DNA of 64,000 bases, from positions 62,001-126,000 of the forward strand of contig JBKBLG010000004.1 of the NCBI GenBank assembly GCA_046296295.1, given 5' to 3'. Below are positions 1 through 8,725 of this stretch, one piece after another (within the stretch, counting starts at the first letter, position 1; every line of letters begins with the position of its first letter). The notes under the pieces were generated by a model. That model was not told the origin of the DNA, did no database searches, and saw nothing but the letters and a program-made list of their open reading frames with translations. A program made the position numbers and the translations under genes. The stretch comes from UBA10646 sp046296295. Its GTDB lineage: Bacteria; Bacteroidota; Bacteroidia; Chitinophagales; Chitinophagaceae.

Positions 1-11
1 CTTGCAAAGGT

Positions 12-383
12 TTATGGTGCAAACTGTTGCCATATGAACTGCAACAAAGCAGAATCGCCAAATTGTTGATATAATTTCTGGTAATACGTAGCGTTGACAG
101 CAATGTGTTTGGTTGCTTGATAGACTTTAGTATAACCGGCTTTAACGCTAGCTAAAGCAGCGGCAGCCAAGGCTTCAATATGGTCTATATCATGGTGGGT
201 AATGCAAGTAGGTTCGGGTTACACCTCCATTTGCCGTAAGGCACTTAATAATTGAGAAAGCGTGGCAGTGTAACCAACATCTACTAAAATCAACGACTTG
301 TCCGTTTGAACTTTTGTAAGCTTGATGATTGCAGTGCTATTACATTGCTTGTAAGTTAACGGAATAGGTGTTGCGCTAGGCAT
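12..383 (-). pseudogene. MBL-fold metallohydrolase remnant with in-frame stop
   Basis: Read on the minus strand from ATG at 383, the frame gives an N-terminal beta-strand region ending in LSALRQMEV, then a TAA codon (219-221). It continues in the same frame through PEPTCITHHDIDHIEAL to a second stop at 12-14. The HHDIDH signature is the metal-binding motif of metallo-beta-lactamase-fold hydrolases, and the spacing of the preceding LILVDVGY strand fits the family. The rest of the fold (later His/Asp ligands, about 100 or more residues) is missing, so this is a decayed gene rather than a readthrough protein. The ALRQM just before the stop is one copy (228-241) of the window-wide 14-bp word. A sequencing error at the TAA would not restore the C-terminal half. 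Confidence 0.6.
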
Positions 384-400
384 GATGGGGAATTTAAAAA

Positions 401-625
401 TTACAGTCGATACCACATACAAAACACAGTTTGTACCAGAGCAGCATGGCTATCGGCAACAGAGCCGCTCGGGTTGCAACAATCGGCTACTTGCGATTGA
501 ACAGCCAAGTATAACATGGTAACTACCACAATGGCTGCAGTTAGTACTAACGTTATACAGCAGTATATTCTAGGCGGTGTAACAGACATAATGCAAGGTT
601 TAATATCATCAATTTGATACAGCAA
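401..625 (-). CDS. possible small membrane protein
   Basis: Open frame of 74 codons; a shorter start at 589 (MSVTPPRIY) is equally possible. It has one hydrophobic stretch of about 20 residues (CITLVLTAAIVVVTMLYLAV) followed by a Cys-containing tail. It stops 17 bp upstream of the ATG of the broken MBL gene, so it could have shared its transcript. I recognise no family. It may be spurious, because no conserved feature supports it beyond length and the transmembrane segment. Confidence 0.3.
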   Translation of the reverse strand: MLYQIDDIKPCIMSVTPPRIYCCITLVLTAAIVVVTMLYLAVQSQVADCCNPSGSVADSHAALVQTVFCMWYRL

Positions 626-673
626 AGCAACGCTAAGTAATGTCGGTAATCAATCACATAAACATGTGAAGTT

Positions 674-1402
674 TCACCTTGCCAACTCCACATACTGAAC
701 GTACAAACCTAGTGCGATATGCCACATGCTATAATGACCTAAATGTAATAATAACGTAGCCCAAAATCCTTGATTTTTAAAATACATGGCTTGAATCAGA
801 TTCATTACAAAACCACTTCCAAAAGCATAGCATACGAACCACCAATCACCATCAGGCCACTGTTCTAGCGGTTCTCTCAAGGCGGTAAGTACTGCAATAA
901 GACTGAAAACAAACGTTTGCCAGCGAGCATGCACCCATTTTTGAATTCCCCATAAAGCCAACCCTAGCGGAATTAATCGGTAATACACTTCAACCTCTAT
1001 GGCACCAGCAGTATATAAGAAAATGCTGTACGGAAATGGTTGCAAAAAAGGCGGTAAGCTATCGTAAGGTTGCGGGTGCAATATGCCTTTAATGATCAAC
1101 ACATCGGCTATACCAAAAGCTACACCAATTACAAAAGGCTTCCATAACCTTGCGGTAAATATTGCTACATCGGGTAACCTTAATGTGTGTTGCCACCATA
1201 AAAAAGGTATTGCTGGTAGCAGCCAACACCATGTTGTGAACGACCACACGCGAAGCATACTATTATCATTCACCCAATAATTACCGTAAACCACTGTTAC
1301 CAATGGCAGTAAGAGTACGCATGCAATAGCTACAACACGTTGAGTAACAAGCGGCATAAGAATATTTTTTGCAAACCAACCATTAAAATAAAGCAATAGC
1401 AA
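674..1402 (-). CDS. polytopic membrane protein, CPBP-like
   Basis: A 242-residue protein with about seven hydrophobic segments. A central EVEVYYR motif followed by a hydrophobic helix resembles the EExxxR motif of the CPBP (CAAX protease / bacteriocin-processing) membrane family. A late HLGHYSMWH segment could supply the second-motif histidines. The match is loose: the first motif has E-V-E rather than E-E, so peptidase activity is uncertain. It reads toward the MBL remnant and is divergent from the RlpA-like gene. An alternative reading is a membrane protein of unknown function. Confidence 0.55.
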   Translation of the reverse strand: MLLLYFNGWFAKNILMPLVTQRVVAIACVLLLPLVTVVYGNYWVNDNSMLRVWSFTTWCWLLPAIPFLWWQHTLRLPDVAIFTARLWKPFVIGVAFGIADVLIIKGILHPQPYDSLPPFLQPFPYSIFLYTAGAIEVEVYYRLIPLGLALWGIQKWVHARWQTFVFSLIAVLTALREPLEQWPDGDWWFVCYAFGSGFVMNLIQAMYFKNQGFWATLLLHLGHYSMWHIALGLYVQYVELAR

Positions 1403-1433
1403 TCACATAACTATGTGATGGTGTGTACAAACA

Positions 1434-1447
1434 CATTTACCGTAAGG
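1434..1447. repeat. 14-bp genome word, CATTTACCGTAAGG
   Basis: Exact copy in the divergent promoter region between the CPBP-like gene and the RlpA-like gene, 49 bp upstream of the latter's ATG. Confidence 0.85.
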
Positions 1448-1496
1448 TACTTATACACGTAAGAAAACAGCCATTTTTATAGTGATAAATTTGAAT

Positions 1497-1910
1497 ATGC
1501 TTAGGAAAATATCCATATCGCTAATGCTGTGTTGCATGGTGCTGTTACTTGCTATCAGCTGTGGGAAGCGTGGTATTCCTTCAGAAAGTGAATACTATCG
1601 AGGCAAAAAAGTACAGAAGGCAACCGGCAAAGCCAGTTACTACGCCGACAAATACGAAGGTCGCAAAACCGCTAGTGGCGAGGTGTACCGTGGTAGCAAA
1701 TTCACTGCAGCACATCGAACACTACCATTTGGTACTATTGTAACTGTACGTAACCTAAAAAATAACAAAACAGTGGTGGTTAAAATCAACGATCGTGGCC
1801 CGTTTGTTGCCGGTCGTATTATTGATTTAAGCAAGGCTGCTGCCCGAAAAATTGATATGATTAAAGATGGTGTAGTAAGCGTAGAAATTTTATACGTACC
1901 TACAAAATAA
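1497..1910 (+). CDS. RlpA-like double-psi beta-barrel lipoprotein
   Basis: Secreted lipoprotein of the RlpA family, which acts on or binds peptidoglycan; some members are lytic transglycosylases for denuded glycan strands. An N-terminal hydrophobic segment ends in a lipobox-like AISC near residue 22, followed by the family core: GKASYYADKYEGRKTASG, AAHRTLPFGT, and NDRGPF with the conserved Asp and Arg, ending in IDLSKAAA. No SPOR domain follows, which is usual for short RlpA proteins. The ATG at 1497 is preferred over the GTG at 1482 because it directly precedes the charged start of the signal peptide. The stop abuts the stop of the convergent TspO-family gene with no gap. Confidence 0.85.
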   Translation: MLRKISISLMLCCMVLLLAISCGKRGIPSESEYYRGKKVQKATGKASYYADKYEGRKTASGEVYRGSKFTAAHRTLPFGTIVTVRNLKNNKTVVVKINDRGPFVAGRIIDLSKAAARKIDMIKDGVVSVEILYVPTK

Positions 1911-2714
1911 TTATGCTTTAGCAGGCTTACGTTGCTGTATTACATATAACGATAATGCTACCACCAATAAGCCAATAGCCACGTGTGCTGCATTATTTAC
2001 AGCAATACTACCAGGTTCGTTTAACAACTGAATCCGCTTAGCGGCGATACCAAAAAAAGCCCACACAAATACCATTGGCAACACGTAATTATGCATACGC
2101 CCTAGTACCCACCAAGCAATAACAACACCCACCAATAACAGTGTGATTGCATAACCTTGCGGTAAAAATCCGAACAAAGGCTGTGGTAAAGTAACCAAGT
2201 AACACGACCAATTTGCAATCGTAGCAATACAAATCCAACCCCAATAAATACTCAACGGTATCAACACCAACCACAATTGCTTGCTGCTTGTACCTTTCAA
2301 TCGTAGCGGTACTCGCAAGGCAATGTACAATAGCGTAATAAGCTGTAAGGTTATTAATAGTGCAGCAATGCCAATAGCATCGTTCACCCAAAACCAACTC
2401 CATAAAGCAGTTGCTACGTTGTTAATTACAAACGCATATCCCATTTGCCGTAAGGCGATGTTGCTTTCATGTGTTGCATCGCATTTAAAGGCACACCATA
2501 ATTGATGTACAACCATGGTAATAAGTCCAATGTAAATAACACCCCAAATGGCAAACGTAAAACCTGCTGGCGTAAACAAGGTTGGATACTTACCGCTGAT
2601 ACTCGATACCGAAGCATCGGCCAGTACACCCGGTATAGCACTCATTTGCGATAGTGTTAGTGCTACCAAAAAAGCGATAGCATTTATAACAGCGAGTTTT
2701 TTATACGAAGCCAT
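1911..2714 (-). CDS. TspO/MBR-family (tryptophan-rich sensory) membrane protein
   Basis: Integral membrane protein of 267 residues with the family signature FTPAGFTFAIWGVIY near residue 50 and several Trp-rich helices (ALWSWFWVND, IYWGWICIA). Family members bind tetrapyrroles or sterol-like ligands in the membrane. It is longer than classical TspO (about 160 residues) and resembles the extended Bacteroidota and cyanobacterial branch. The ligand cannot be inferred. Residues ALRQM near 90 are encoded by a copy of the 14-bp word (2442-2455). A second, weaker copy (2155-2168) encodes part of FLPQG. Confidence 0.75.
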   Translation of the reverse strand: MASYKKLAVINAIAFLVALTLSQMSAIPGVLADASVSSISGKYPTLFTPAGFTFAIWGVIYIGLITMVVHQLWCAFKCDATHESNIALRQMGYAFVINNVATALWSWFWVNDAIGIAALLITLQLITLLYIALRVPLRLKGTSSKQLWLVLIPLSIYWGWICIATIANWSCYLVTLPQPLFGFLPQGYAITLLLVGVVIAWWVLGRMHNYVLPMVFVWAFFGIAAKRIQLLNEPGSIAVNNAAHVAIGLLVVALSLYVIQQRKPAKA

Positions 2715-2789
2715 ATATCAATAGTTTGCAACTTGGCAAATTACAACCAAAAGACCGATAAATTAAACGGGTTACTTAGGTTTGCAGCA

Positions 2790-3407
2790 ATGCACACCAT
2801 TACAGAACGTTTTATTGCCGGATTAGTTGCCACTACACCACTAGAAGCGGTAGCAGCAATCGCTGGTTTAATGAGCGTTTACTTTTCGCGTAAAGAACAT
2901 ATTCTGGTGTATCCGGTTGGTTTAGTGAATACGATTGCATACGTATATCTATCGTTCAAGTTTCACCTACCAGGCGAGGCTACGGTGAATGCCTATTACA
3001 CTGTTATGAGTATTTATGGCTGGTACCAATGGAGCCGCCGCAACGAGCAACAACAAATAACACTACATGTTACCCGAAGCAATTATAAAGAGTGGTTGCA
3101 ACAAGTAGCATTTTTCGCCATATGTTTTGTGATACTCTTTGGTTGCATTAGCAGTTTTAAAACTTACTTTGCTGCAGGTGCACTGCCCTTGCCCGATGCC
3201 TTTGCAGCTGCAACAGCATTTACAGGCATGTGGCTCATGACCCAAAAAAAAGTTGAAAGCTGGTACTGGTGGATACTTACCAATATCACAAGCATACCAC
3301 TCTATTTCACTAAAGGCCTCGTATTTACAAGCGTACAATATGCCATATTGTTGGTTATGGCAGTAATTGGTTGGTATAGCTGGTATAAAAAATCAAAGCA
3401 TGCATAA
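2790..3407 (+). CDS. pnuC: nicotinamide riboside transporter PnuC
   Basis: PnuC-family importer of nicotinamide riboside. Hydrophobic helices and family motifs are visible: EHILVYPVGLVNTIAYVYL, a central YGWYQW, and a C-terminal WYSWYKK. The ATG at 2790 (MHTITERF) gives 205 residues, the usual length. An upstream ATG at 2733 would add a polar stretch that homologues lack. The last codons overlap the start of the nadR-like kinase, which phosphorylates the imported riboside, so the two form a translationally coupled salvage unit. Confidence 0.88.
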   Translation: MHTITERFIAGLVATTPLEAVAAIAGLMSVYFSRKEHILVYPVGLVNTIAYVYLSFKFHLPGEATVNAYYTVMSIYGWYQWSRRNEQQQITLHVTRSNYKEWLQQVAFFAICFVILFGCISSFKTYFAAGALPLPDAFAAATAFTGMWLMTQKKVESWYWWILTNITSIPLYFTKGLVFTSVQYAILLVMAVIGWYSWYKKSKHA

Positions 3408-3927
3408 CATTGCAGTTATTGGCCCAGAAAGCACAGGCAAAAGCACCCTTTGCGAGCAATTAGCACAGCATTACCAATGTTATTGGTGTACCGAATATGC
3501 CCGTAATTACCTCACTACACATGGGCAAGCTTACAACTACCCAACGCTATTGCATATTGCAACAGCACAGCAAGAGCAAATACATGCCTTACGGCAAATG
3601 GCTACCGCAGCCCATCACCAACACTTTTTTGTAGATACAGAAATGATTGTAATGCAAGTATGGTGTGAGTATGTGTTTGGTAATTGTCATCCTTATATTA
3701 TTGAACAAGCACAACAACAACAGTTTAGCTTGTATTTACTTTGCAAGCCCGATATACCTTGGGTGCAAGATGGACTGCGAGAATACCCTAACGAGTTGCA
3801 ACGAATTGAGCTGTATCATTACTATAAAAGCATATTAGAAGCGCAAGAGTTACCCTTCGTAATTATTGATGGAAGCTATGAACAACGCCTAACCAAAGCT
3901 ATACAAGCAATAAATACACTTACGTAA
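3400..3927 (+). CDS. nadR: NadR-like ribosylnicotinamide kinase
   Basis: ATPase of the NadR kinase type, converting nicotinamide riboside to NMN. The Walker A loop GPESTGKST lies at residues 7-15. EYARNYL and FVDTE follow as in NadR kinase domains. At 175 residues it is kinase-only, without the N-terminal adenylyltransferase or regulatory HTH of enterobacterial NadR. The start at 3400 overlaps the pnuC stop by 8 bp. IHALRQM in the middle is encoded by a copy of the 14-bp word (3587-3600). Genetic linkage to pnuC makes the substrate assignment strong. Confidence 0.85.
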   Translation: MHNIAVIGPESTGKSTLCEQLAQHYQCYWCTEYARNYLTTHGQAYNYPTLLHIATAQQEQIHALRQMATAAHHQHFFVDTEMIVMQVWCEYVFGNCHPYIIEQAQQQQFSLYLLCKPDIPWVQDGLREYPNELQRIELYHYYKSILEAQELPFVIIDGSYEQRLTKAIQAINTLT

Positions 3928-3930
3928 ATG
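3917..3930. repeat. palindromic variant of the genome word, CACTTACGTAAATG
   Basis: Overlaps the nadR stop. It is the C-deleted form of the 14-bp word, with the perfect palindrome TTACGTAA at its core. Further copies lie at 5034, 35804, 36416, 55543, 57883 and 58942. Confidence 0.7.
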
Positions 3931-3974
3931 TTGATGTATGCTAACAATAACACCACAGCTATCTTCGCAGTGTT

Positions 3975-5021
3975 TTGACAGGAATAGACAGTGTTGTTAT
4001 AGAAAAAGCAATTGTACACAAAGTAGGAAACCCCACCCGTGGTGAGCATTTGAAACTATCAGCTAATGCCCTCACACTTAACGATGCCTTGGTACAAAGC
4101 ATGTTGGTGAAATATTTCTTACATCCTTTTAACGAACATGAGCAATACCACTTCACCCATATTAGTGATGTTGCAATGAACGAGGTGTACAGCTTTGCCA
4201 CCGCCATTTTTGAAGATGCAAGTAGTTTCGAAGCTAATAGTGCACTATTAGCACAATTTCTTTACAGTAAAAGTACCCATAGTAAAGTAAAAGAAGGCGA
4301 ACTATATGTTACCCTATTCAACGAAATAATGCTCGATGGCAAAGCATACAAAGCAATTGGCTTATTCAAAAGCGAAACCAAAGAAACTTTTTTAAAAGTA
4401 TTTCCTCACGGCAAAGGCTTTGAAGTAGCTGCCGATGAGGGCATTAATATTAACAAGCTCGATAAAGGTTGTTTAATCATCAATACCCAACCAAGTGAAG
4501 GCTATAGAGTATTAGCGATAGACAATACTAATAAAAACAATGATACCCGTTATTGGATAGATGAATTTTTACAAATACAACCCATTGCTAACCAATATCA
4601 CCATACCAAAGAACACTTACAACTAATTCGCTCTTTTGTAACCAACGAATACCCTGAACAATTTGAAGTACAAAAAACCGATCAAATAGAGTTAATGCAA
4701 CGTAGCCTCGATTACTTTAAAACCAAAGAACAATTTTCTATACAAGAATTTGAGCAAGAAGTATTACATCATGAGGCGGTGGTAGAGAGTTTTCAGCGTT
4801 TTAAACACAACTATCAAAAAGCCAACGATGTTACGTTAGACGATGATTTTGGAATACATGTTGCCGCAGTTAAAAAGCAGAGCAAGGTGTTTAAGAGTAT
4901 TCTAAAGCTCGATAAAAATTTTCATGTGTACATACATGGTCGCCGCGATTTGATAGAAAGGGGCTATGATGAAATGACGGGCAAACATTACTACAAACTA
5001 TATTTCGATGAAGAAGCATAG
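3975..5021 (+). CDS. NdpA/YejK-like nucleoid-associated protein
   Basis: A 348-residue protein of the 37-kDa nucleoid-associated family (NdpA, PF04245), seen from the N-terminal IEKAIVHKVGN and the overall organisation. These proteins bind DNA and the nucleoid; their biochemical role is not settled. No ATG is available: the frame is closed by TAA at 3948-3950 and the first usable start is TTG at 3975, which places IEKAIVHKVGN at the family's usual distance from the N-terminus. It is followed after 40 bp by a strong bidirectional hairpin. Confidence 0.75.
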   Translation: MTGIDSVVIEKAIVHKVGNPTRGEHLKLSANALTLNDALVQSMLVKYFLHPFNEHEQYHFTHISDVAMNEVYSFATAIFEDASSFEANSALLAQFLYSKSTHSKVKEGELYVTLFNEIMLDGKAYKAIGLFKSETKETFLKVFPHGKGFEVAADEGININKLDKGCLIINTQPSEGYRVLAIDNTNKNNDTRYWIDEFLQIQPIANQYHHTKEHLQLIRSFVTNEYPEQFEVQKTDQIELMQRSLDYFKTKEQFSIQEFEQEVLHHEAVVESFQRFKHNYQKANDVTLDDDFGIHVAAVKKQSKVFKSILKLDKNFHVYIHGRRDLIERGYDEMTGKHYYKLYFDEEA

Positions 5022-5033
5022 TAACTGTGTTAT

Positions 5034-5046
5034 CATTTACGTAAGT
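5034..5046. repeat. variant genome word, CATTTACGTAAGT
   Basis: Lies between the NdpA-like stop and the hairpin at 5062, with its GTAAG end facing the hairpin, the same orientation as the full word beside other terminators. Confidence 0.65.
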
Positions 5047-5061
5047 ACATCGTAACTACTC

Positions 5062-5102
5062 TATCAGCAATATGGCGGCCTGCGGCCGCCATATTGCTGA
5101 TA
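5062..5102. terminator. bidirectional hairpin terminator, perfect 19-bp arms
   Basis: Left arm TATCAGCAATATGGCGGCC (5062-5080), loop TGC, and an exact reverse-complement right arm (5084-5102). It lies between two convergent genes (NdpA-like and aspartase), so it serves both. A GC core with long AT flanks is the common design of terminators in this window. Confidence 0.85.
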
Positions 5103-5116
5103 CTATACCAACTACA

Positions 5117-6532
5117 CTATCTATTGATAAATTTCGGATGAATTAGATTTTCTAAAGCATAAATCTCATCCCATTTTTCTTGTGATATCAACTTGCGTTC
5201 AACCACCACAATTTCATGCACCGATTTGCCTGTTTGTAACGCTTCGCCTGCAATACTTGCCGCTATTTCATAACCTAATAACGGGTTCAGTTGTGTTACA
5301 ATACCAATACTGTTCATCACCATATCTTTTGTTCTATCGGCATTCGCAGTAATACCTACAACACATTTGGTACGCAGCATATCGCAAGCATTGGTCATAT
5401 ACGCCAACGATGTAAATAACGCAAAGCCAATCACAGGCTCCATTACATTTAATTGTAGCTGACCAGCCTCGGCCGCCATAGTAATGGTAAGGTCGGCACC
5501 AATTACATAGAAACAAGTTTGGTTCACCGCCTCAGGTATTACAGGGTTTACCTTACCGGGCATAATACTGCTACCCGGCTGCATAGGTGGCAAGTTAATT
5601 TCATTAAAACCCGTACGCGGACCACTACTTAACAAACGCAAATCATTACATATTTTACTCAACTTAACTGCACAACGCTTTAAAGTACCGCTCAACTGTA
5701 CATAAGCACCAGTATCGTAGGTGGCTTCAATTAAATCAGCCGATAGGGTAACGTTAACACCACTAATAGCCGCTAAATGTGTAATACATTTTTGAGCATA
5801 GCCTTCGGGTGCATTTACGCCTGTGCCAATAGCAGTAGCACCCATATTAACTTCTGTTACCAATTGTTGTGCTTCACGCATGCGCTGCACATCTTCGCCG
5901 ATGGTAGTTGCAAAAGCGTTAAACTCTTGCCCCAACGTCATCGGAACCGCATCTTGCAATTGTGTTCGTCCCATTTTTAGCACACTGTCAAATGCTTGCC
6001 CTTTCTCATAAAAAGCTTGCTGCAATGCTTCCAATGCGGTTACAAAACCATTGATTTTAAAGTATACCGCTAAGCGAAATGCAGTTGGGTAAGCATCGTT
6101 TGTACTCTGGCTGCAATTAACATCGTTATTCGGATGCAAGTATTCGTATTGCCCTTTGTTGTAACCCATATACTCTAGGCCAATGTTGGCGATTACTTCA
6201 TTCACATTCATATTGCAGCTTGTGCCAGCACCGCCTTGTATCATATCACTCACAAACTGATCTAGGTACTTTCCGGCAATCAGTTCATCGGCAGCAAAAC
6301 TGATAGCCTCTTTTTTGGTAGCATCGAGCACACCACACTCGTAGTTGGCCAAAGCTGCTGCTTTTTTAACCATAGCAAAGGCTTTGATGAACAAAGGTTC
6401 TTTGCTAATGGGTATACCTGTAATGCTAAAATTTTCAAGTGCTCTTAGCGTTTGAACACCATAGTACACGTTGTTAGAAAGCGTTCTATCGCCTAAAAAA
6501 TCGTGTTCCGTGCGGGTTGTAGTCATGGTCAA
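5117..6532 (-). CDS. aspA: aspartate ammonia-lyase
   Basis: Member of the aspartase/fumarase superfamily, deaminating L-aspartate to fumarate and ammonia. The full-length 471 residues carry the family signature GSSIMPGKVNPVIPE around 317-331, preceded by SSGPRTGFNEINLPP. SQSTNDAYPTAF, GRTQLQDAVP and the N-terminal EHDFLGD are also present. Class II fumarase is the main alternative; the N-terminal pattern and SGPRTG segment favour aspartase. A few N-terminal Met/Thr residues may be extra. It is monocistronic, bounded by the hairpin at 5062 and the inverted word pair upstream. Confidence 0.85.
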   Translation of the reverse strand: MTMTTTRTEHDFLGDRTLSNNVYYGVQTLRALENFSITGIPISKEPLFIKAFAMVKKAAALANYECGVLDATKKEAISFAADELIAGKYLDQFVSDMIQGGAGTSCNMNVNEVIANIGLEYMGYNKGQYEYLHPNNDVNCSQSTNDAYPTAFRLAVYFKINGFVTALEALQQAFYEKGQAFDSVLKMGRTQLQDAVPMTLGQEFNAFATTIGEDVQRMREAQQLVTEVNMGATAIGTGVNAPEGYAQKCITHLAAISGVNVTLSADLIEATYDTGAYVQLSGTLKRCAVKLSKICNDLRLLSSGPRTGFNEINLPPMQPGSSIMPGKVNPVIPEAVNQTCFYVIGADLTITMAAEAGQLQLNVMEPVIGFALFTSLAYMTNACDMLRTKCVVGITANADRTKDMVMNSIGIVTQLNPLLGYEIAASIAGEALQTGKSVHEIVVVERKLISQEKWDEIYALENLIHPKFINR

Positions 6533-6563
6533 AAAAATTGTTATTGTGAATGGTGGTGGTAAT

Positions 6564-6606
6564 TACCTTACGGTAAATGTGGTGCTATAACATTTACCGT
6601 AAGGTA
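6564..6606. repeat. head-to-head inverted pair of the genome word
   Basis: CCTTACGGTAAATG (6566-6579) and CATTTACCGTAAGG (6591-6604) extend to perfect 17-bp arms with a 9-nt loop. The pair lies upstream of aspA and beside the rho terminator. It could fold as a hairpin in RNA or as a cruciform. Confidence 0.85.
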
Positions 6607-6628
6607 GGTATAAAAGCGGTAAAAAATA

Positions 6629-6655
6629 ATGTCGCAACGCTACGCGTTGCGACAT
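6629..6655. terminator. hairpin terminator downstream of rho
   Basis: ATGTCGCAACGC, loop TAC, GCGTTGCGACAT: perfect 12-bp arms, 27 bp past the rho stop on the minus strand. The run AAAAAATA on the plus strand gives the U-rich tail for minus-strand transcripts. A copy of the genome word lies 24 bp away with AAGG facing the hairpin. Confidence 0.8.
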
Positions 6656-6681
6656 GTATATTATAATATTAGCTACTTGTA

Positions 6682-8550
6682 TTAGCCATTCATACTAGCC
6701 AAAAACTCTTCATTGCTTTTGGTGCCACGCATACGCTTAAGCAATTCGCTCATGGCTTCTTCGGTGTTCATATCGTTAATGTATAAACGTAAGATGTTCA
6801 TGCGCTGTAATACTTCTTTTTCGAGTAACAAATCGTCGCGGCGAGTGCTGCTACCCACTAAATCAATCGCTGGGAAAATACGTTTATTGGCAAGGCGGCG
6901 GTCGAGTTGTAACTCCATATTACCGGTACCTTTAAATTCTTCGAAAATAACTTCATCCATTTTGCTGCCTGTATCTATTAAGGCGGTAGCTAGTATGGTA
7001 AGAGAACCTCCGTGTTCAATTTTACGTGCTGCACCAAAAAACTGTTTGGGTTTTTGCATGGCATTGGCTTCTACACCACCACTTAACACTTTACCACTGC
7101 TTGGTGCCACCGTGTTGTGTGCACGTGCCAAACGCGTGATACTATCGAGCAGAATTACCACATCGTGGCCACACTCTACCAAACGCTTTGCTTTTTGTAA
7201 GGCGATACTGCTTACTTTAACATGCTTTTCGGCCGGCTCGTCGAAGGTGCTGGCTAATACTTCGGCACGCACGCTACGTTCCATGTCGGTAACTTCTTCG
7301 GGGCGTTCGTCAATAAGTACTACCATTAAATATACCTCTGGGTGGTTGGCTGCAATAGCATTGGCCACCTCTTTCAATAACATGGTTTTACCCACTTTAG
7401 GTTGTGCTACAATTAAGCCACGTTGGCCTTTACCAATAGGGGTAAATAGGTCCATAATACGTGTGCTGTAGTTGTTGGGCGTTGTAAAGAGGTTTAATTT
7501 TTCGTACGGGAATAACGGTGTGAGGTAATCGAAGGGTACGCGGTCGCGTACTTCTTCTGGTGTTTTGCCGTTAATATGATCTACTTTAAGTAATGCGAAA
7601 TATTTTTCGCCTTCTTTAGGAGGGCGTACGGTACCAACAACGGTATCGCCTGTTTTTAAACCAAATAGTTTGATTTGGCTGGGACTAACATACACATCGT
7701 CGGGTGAAGAGAGGTAGTTATAATCGCTACTGCGTAAGAAACCATAACCGTCGGGCATCATTTCTAATACACCTTCGGCAGGTATTACACCATCAAACTC
7801 AATGTTAAAAGCTGGTTCGCGGCGTGGCGGTGGTTGGTGGCGAGGTTGAAAGGGTTCTTTTTCGCGGGGTTGTTGTTGCGATGGTGGTGCTTGGGCTGGT
7901 GCAGTGGTATTTGTTGTTAGTGTACTTGGTGTGGCTTCGCCTATTTCAATGGCATCAATATCATCGTCGTTGCCATCTTCATCTTCGTTGGTGAGGGTTA
8001 AACCATCGGGTACACCTTCTGGTTCTGGCGCGCTATTAAAAAGTGTGCTGGCGAAAGCAAGCATTTCTTCGTCGGTACGTTCGCGTTGTGCTGGTTTTTC
8101 TACTGTAATATTGGCATTTTCGGCTGGCCTTGAGGTGTTTTGTGTAGCATTATCTTTAGCCTCTTGCTTTGCTGGTTTTCTACCTCGCTTGCTATTGCTC
8201 TGTTTAGTGGCTTCGTTTTTTTGCTTGGCTGCCTTGGTGGTTTTTTCTGTAGCTAGTTCGTTATTATCGGTACTATTGTTATCGTGGGTTGGGTCACTCA
8301 TAACAATGGCTTCTTCTGTTGCGTTGGCTGTACTCGTTTTAATAAGCTTGCGCTTGCGTGTACGGCCATGGTTGGCATCGGCAGCATTGCTACCACCTGC
8401 AGCGATAGCTTGCTTATCGAGAATTTTATAAATAAGATCTTGCTTTTGTAATTTCAAAGCATTGGGAATGGCCATTTGCAGGGCAATATCCATGAGTTGC
8501 TCCTGTGGCATGTCGTTCAGCTGCAGAATGTCGTACGTTGTGGTCATCAA
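6682..8550 (-). CDS. rho: transcription termination factor Rho
   Basis: Hexameric RNA-dependent helicase that terminates transcription. In order: an N-terminal Rho_N segment (YDILQLNDMPQEQLMDIA), then about 180 residues of low-complexity Lys/Thr/Glu/Pro-rich linker typical of Bacteroidota Rho. Next is the cold-shock RNA-binding domain (EGVLEMMPDGYGFLR), then the RecA-like ATPase with P-loop AQPKVGKT at about 382-389, followed by LIDERPEEVTDM and SGGVEANA. At 622 residues it is longer than the 419 of E. coli because of the linker. It is monocistronic with a hairpin after it. The linker is the only region with skewed composition. Confidence 0.97.
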   Translation of the reverse strand: MMTTTYDILQLNDMPQEQLMDIALQMAIPNALKLQKQDLIYKILDKQAIAAGGSNAADANHGRTRKRKLIKTSTANATEEAIVMSDPTHDNNSTDNNELATEKTTKAAKQKNEATKQSNSKRGRKPAKQEAKDNATQNTSRPAENANITVEKPAQRERTDEEMLAFASTLFNSAPEPEGVPDGLTLTNEDEDGNDDDIDAIEIGEATPSTLTTNTTAPAQAPPSQQQPREKEPFQPRHQPPPRREPAFNIEFDGVIPAEGVLEMMPDGYGFLRSSDYNYLSSPDDVYVSPSQIKLFGLKTGDTVVGTVRPPKEGEKYFALLKVDHINGKTPEEVRDRVPFDYLTPLFPYEKLNLFTTPNNYSTRIMDLFTPIGKGQRGLIVAQPKVGKTMLLKEVANAIAANHPEVYLMVVLIDERPEEVTDMERSVRAEVLASTFDEPAEKHVKVSSIALQKAKRLVECGHDVVILLDSITRLARAHNTVAPSSGKVLSGGVEANAMQKPKQFFGAARKIEHGGSLTILATALIDTGSKMDEVIFEEFKGTGNMELQLDRRLANKRIFPAIDLVGSSTRRDDLLLEKEVLQRMNILRLYINDMNTEEAMSELLKRMRGTKSNEEFLASMNG

Positions 8551-8600
8551 ATAAATATGTGTGAAATCATTAGATAAATTGTTTTGTTGCAGCGCTACAG

Positions 8601-8614
8601 CATTTGCCGTAAGG
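8601..8614. repeat. genome word, CATTTGCCGTAAGG
   Basis: Copy in the rho upstream region, 51 bp from its ATG. Confidence 0.8.
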
Positions 8615-8725
8615 CATACTTAAAACAATGTGTTGAAAAATTTTGCTTGATATGATTGAAGAAAACGCGGGTAGGAAATACACGTTCGATAACGGTACTG
8701 CTCGTTTTCTGTATGCAATAATAGG

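Noticed and set aside
6713..7471. A 252-codon open frame on the plus strand opposite rho
   Set aside because: It is the reverse shadow of the conserved Rho ATPase region; its Ser/Leu/Arg-rich translation has no family features.
7904..8431. A 175-codon plus-strand frame opposite the Rho linker
   Set aside because: Low-complexity Ser/Leu/Ala translation mirrors the repetitive linker codons of rho.
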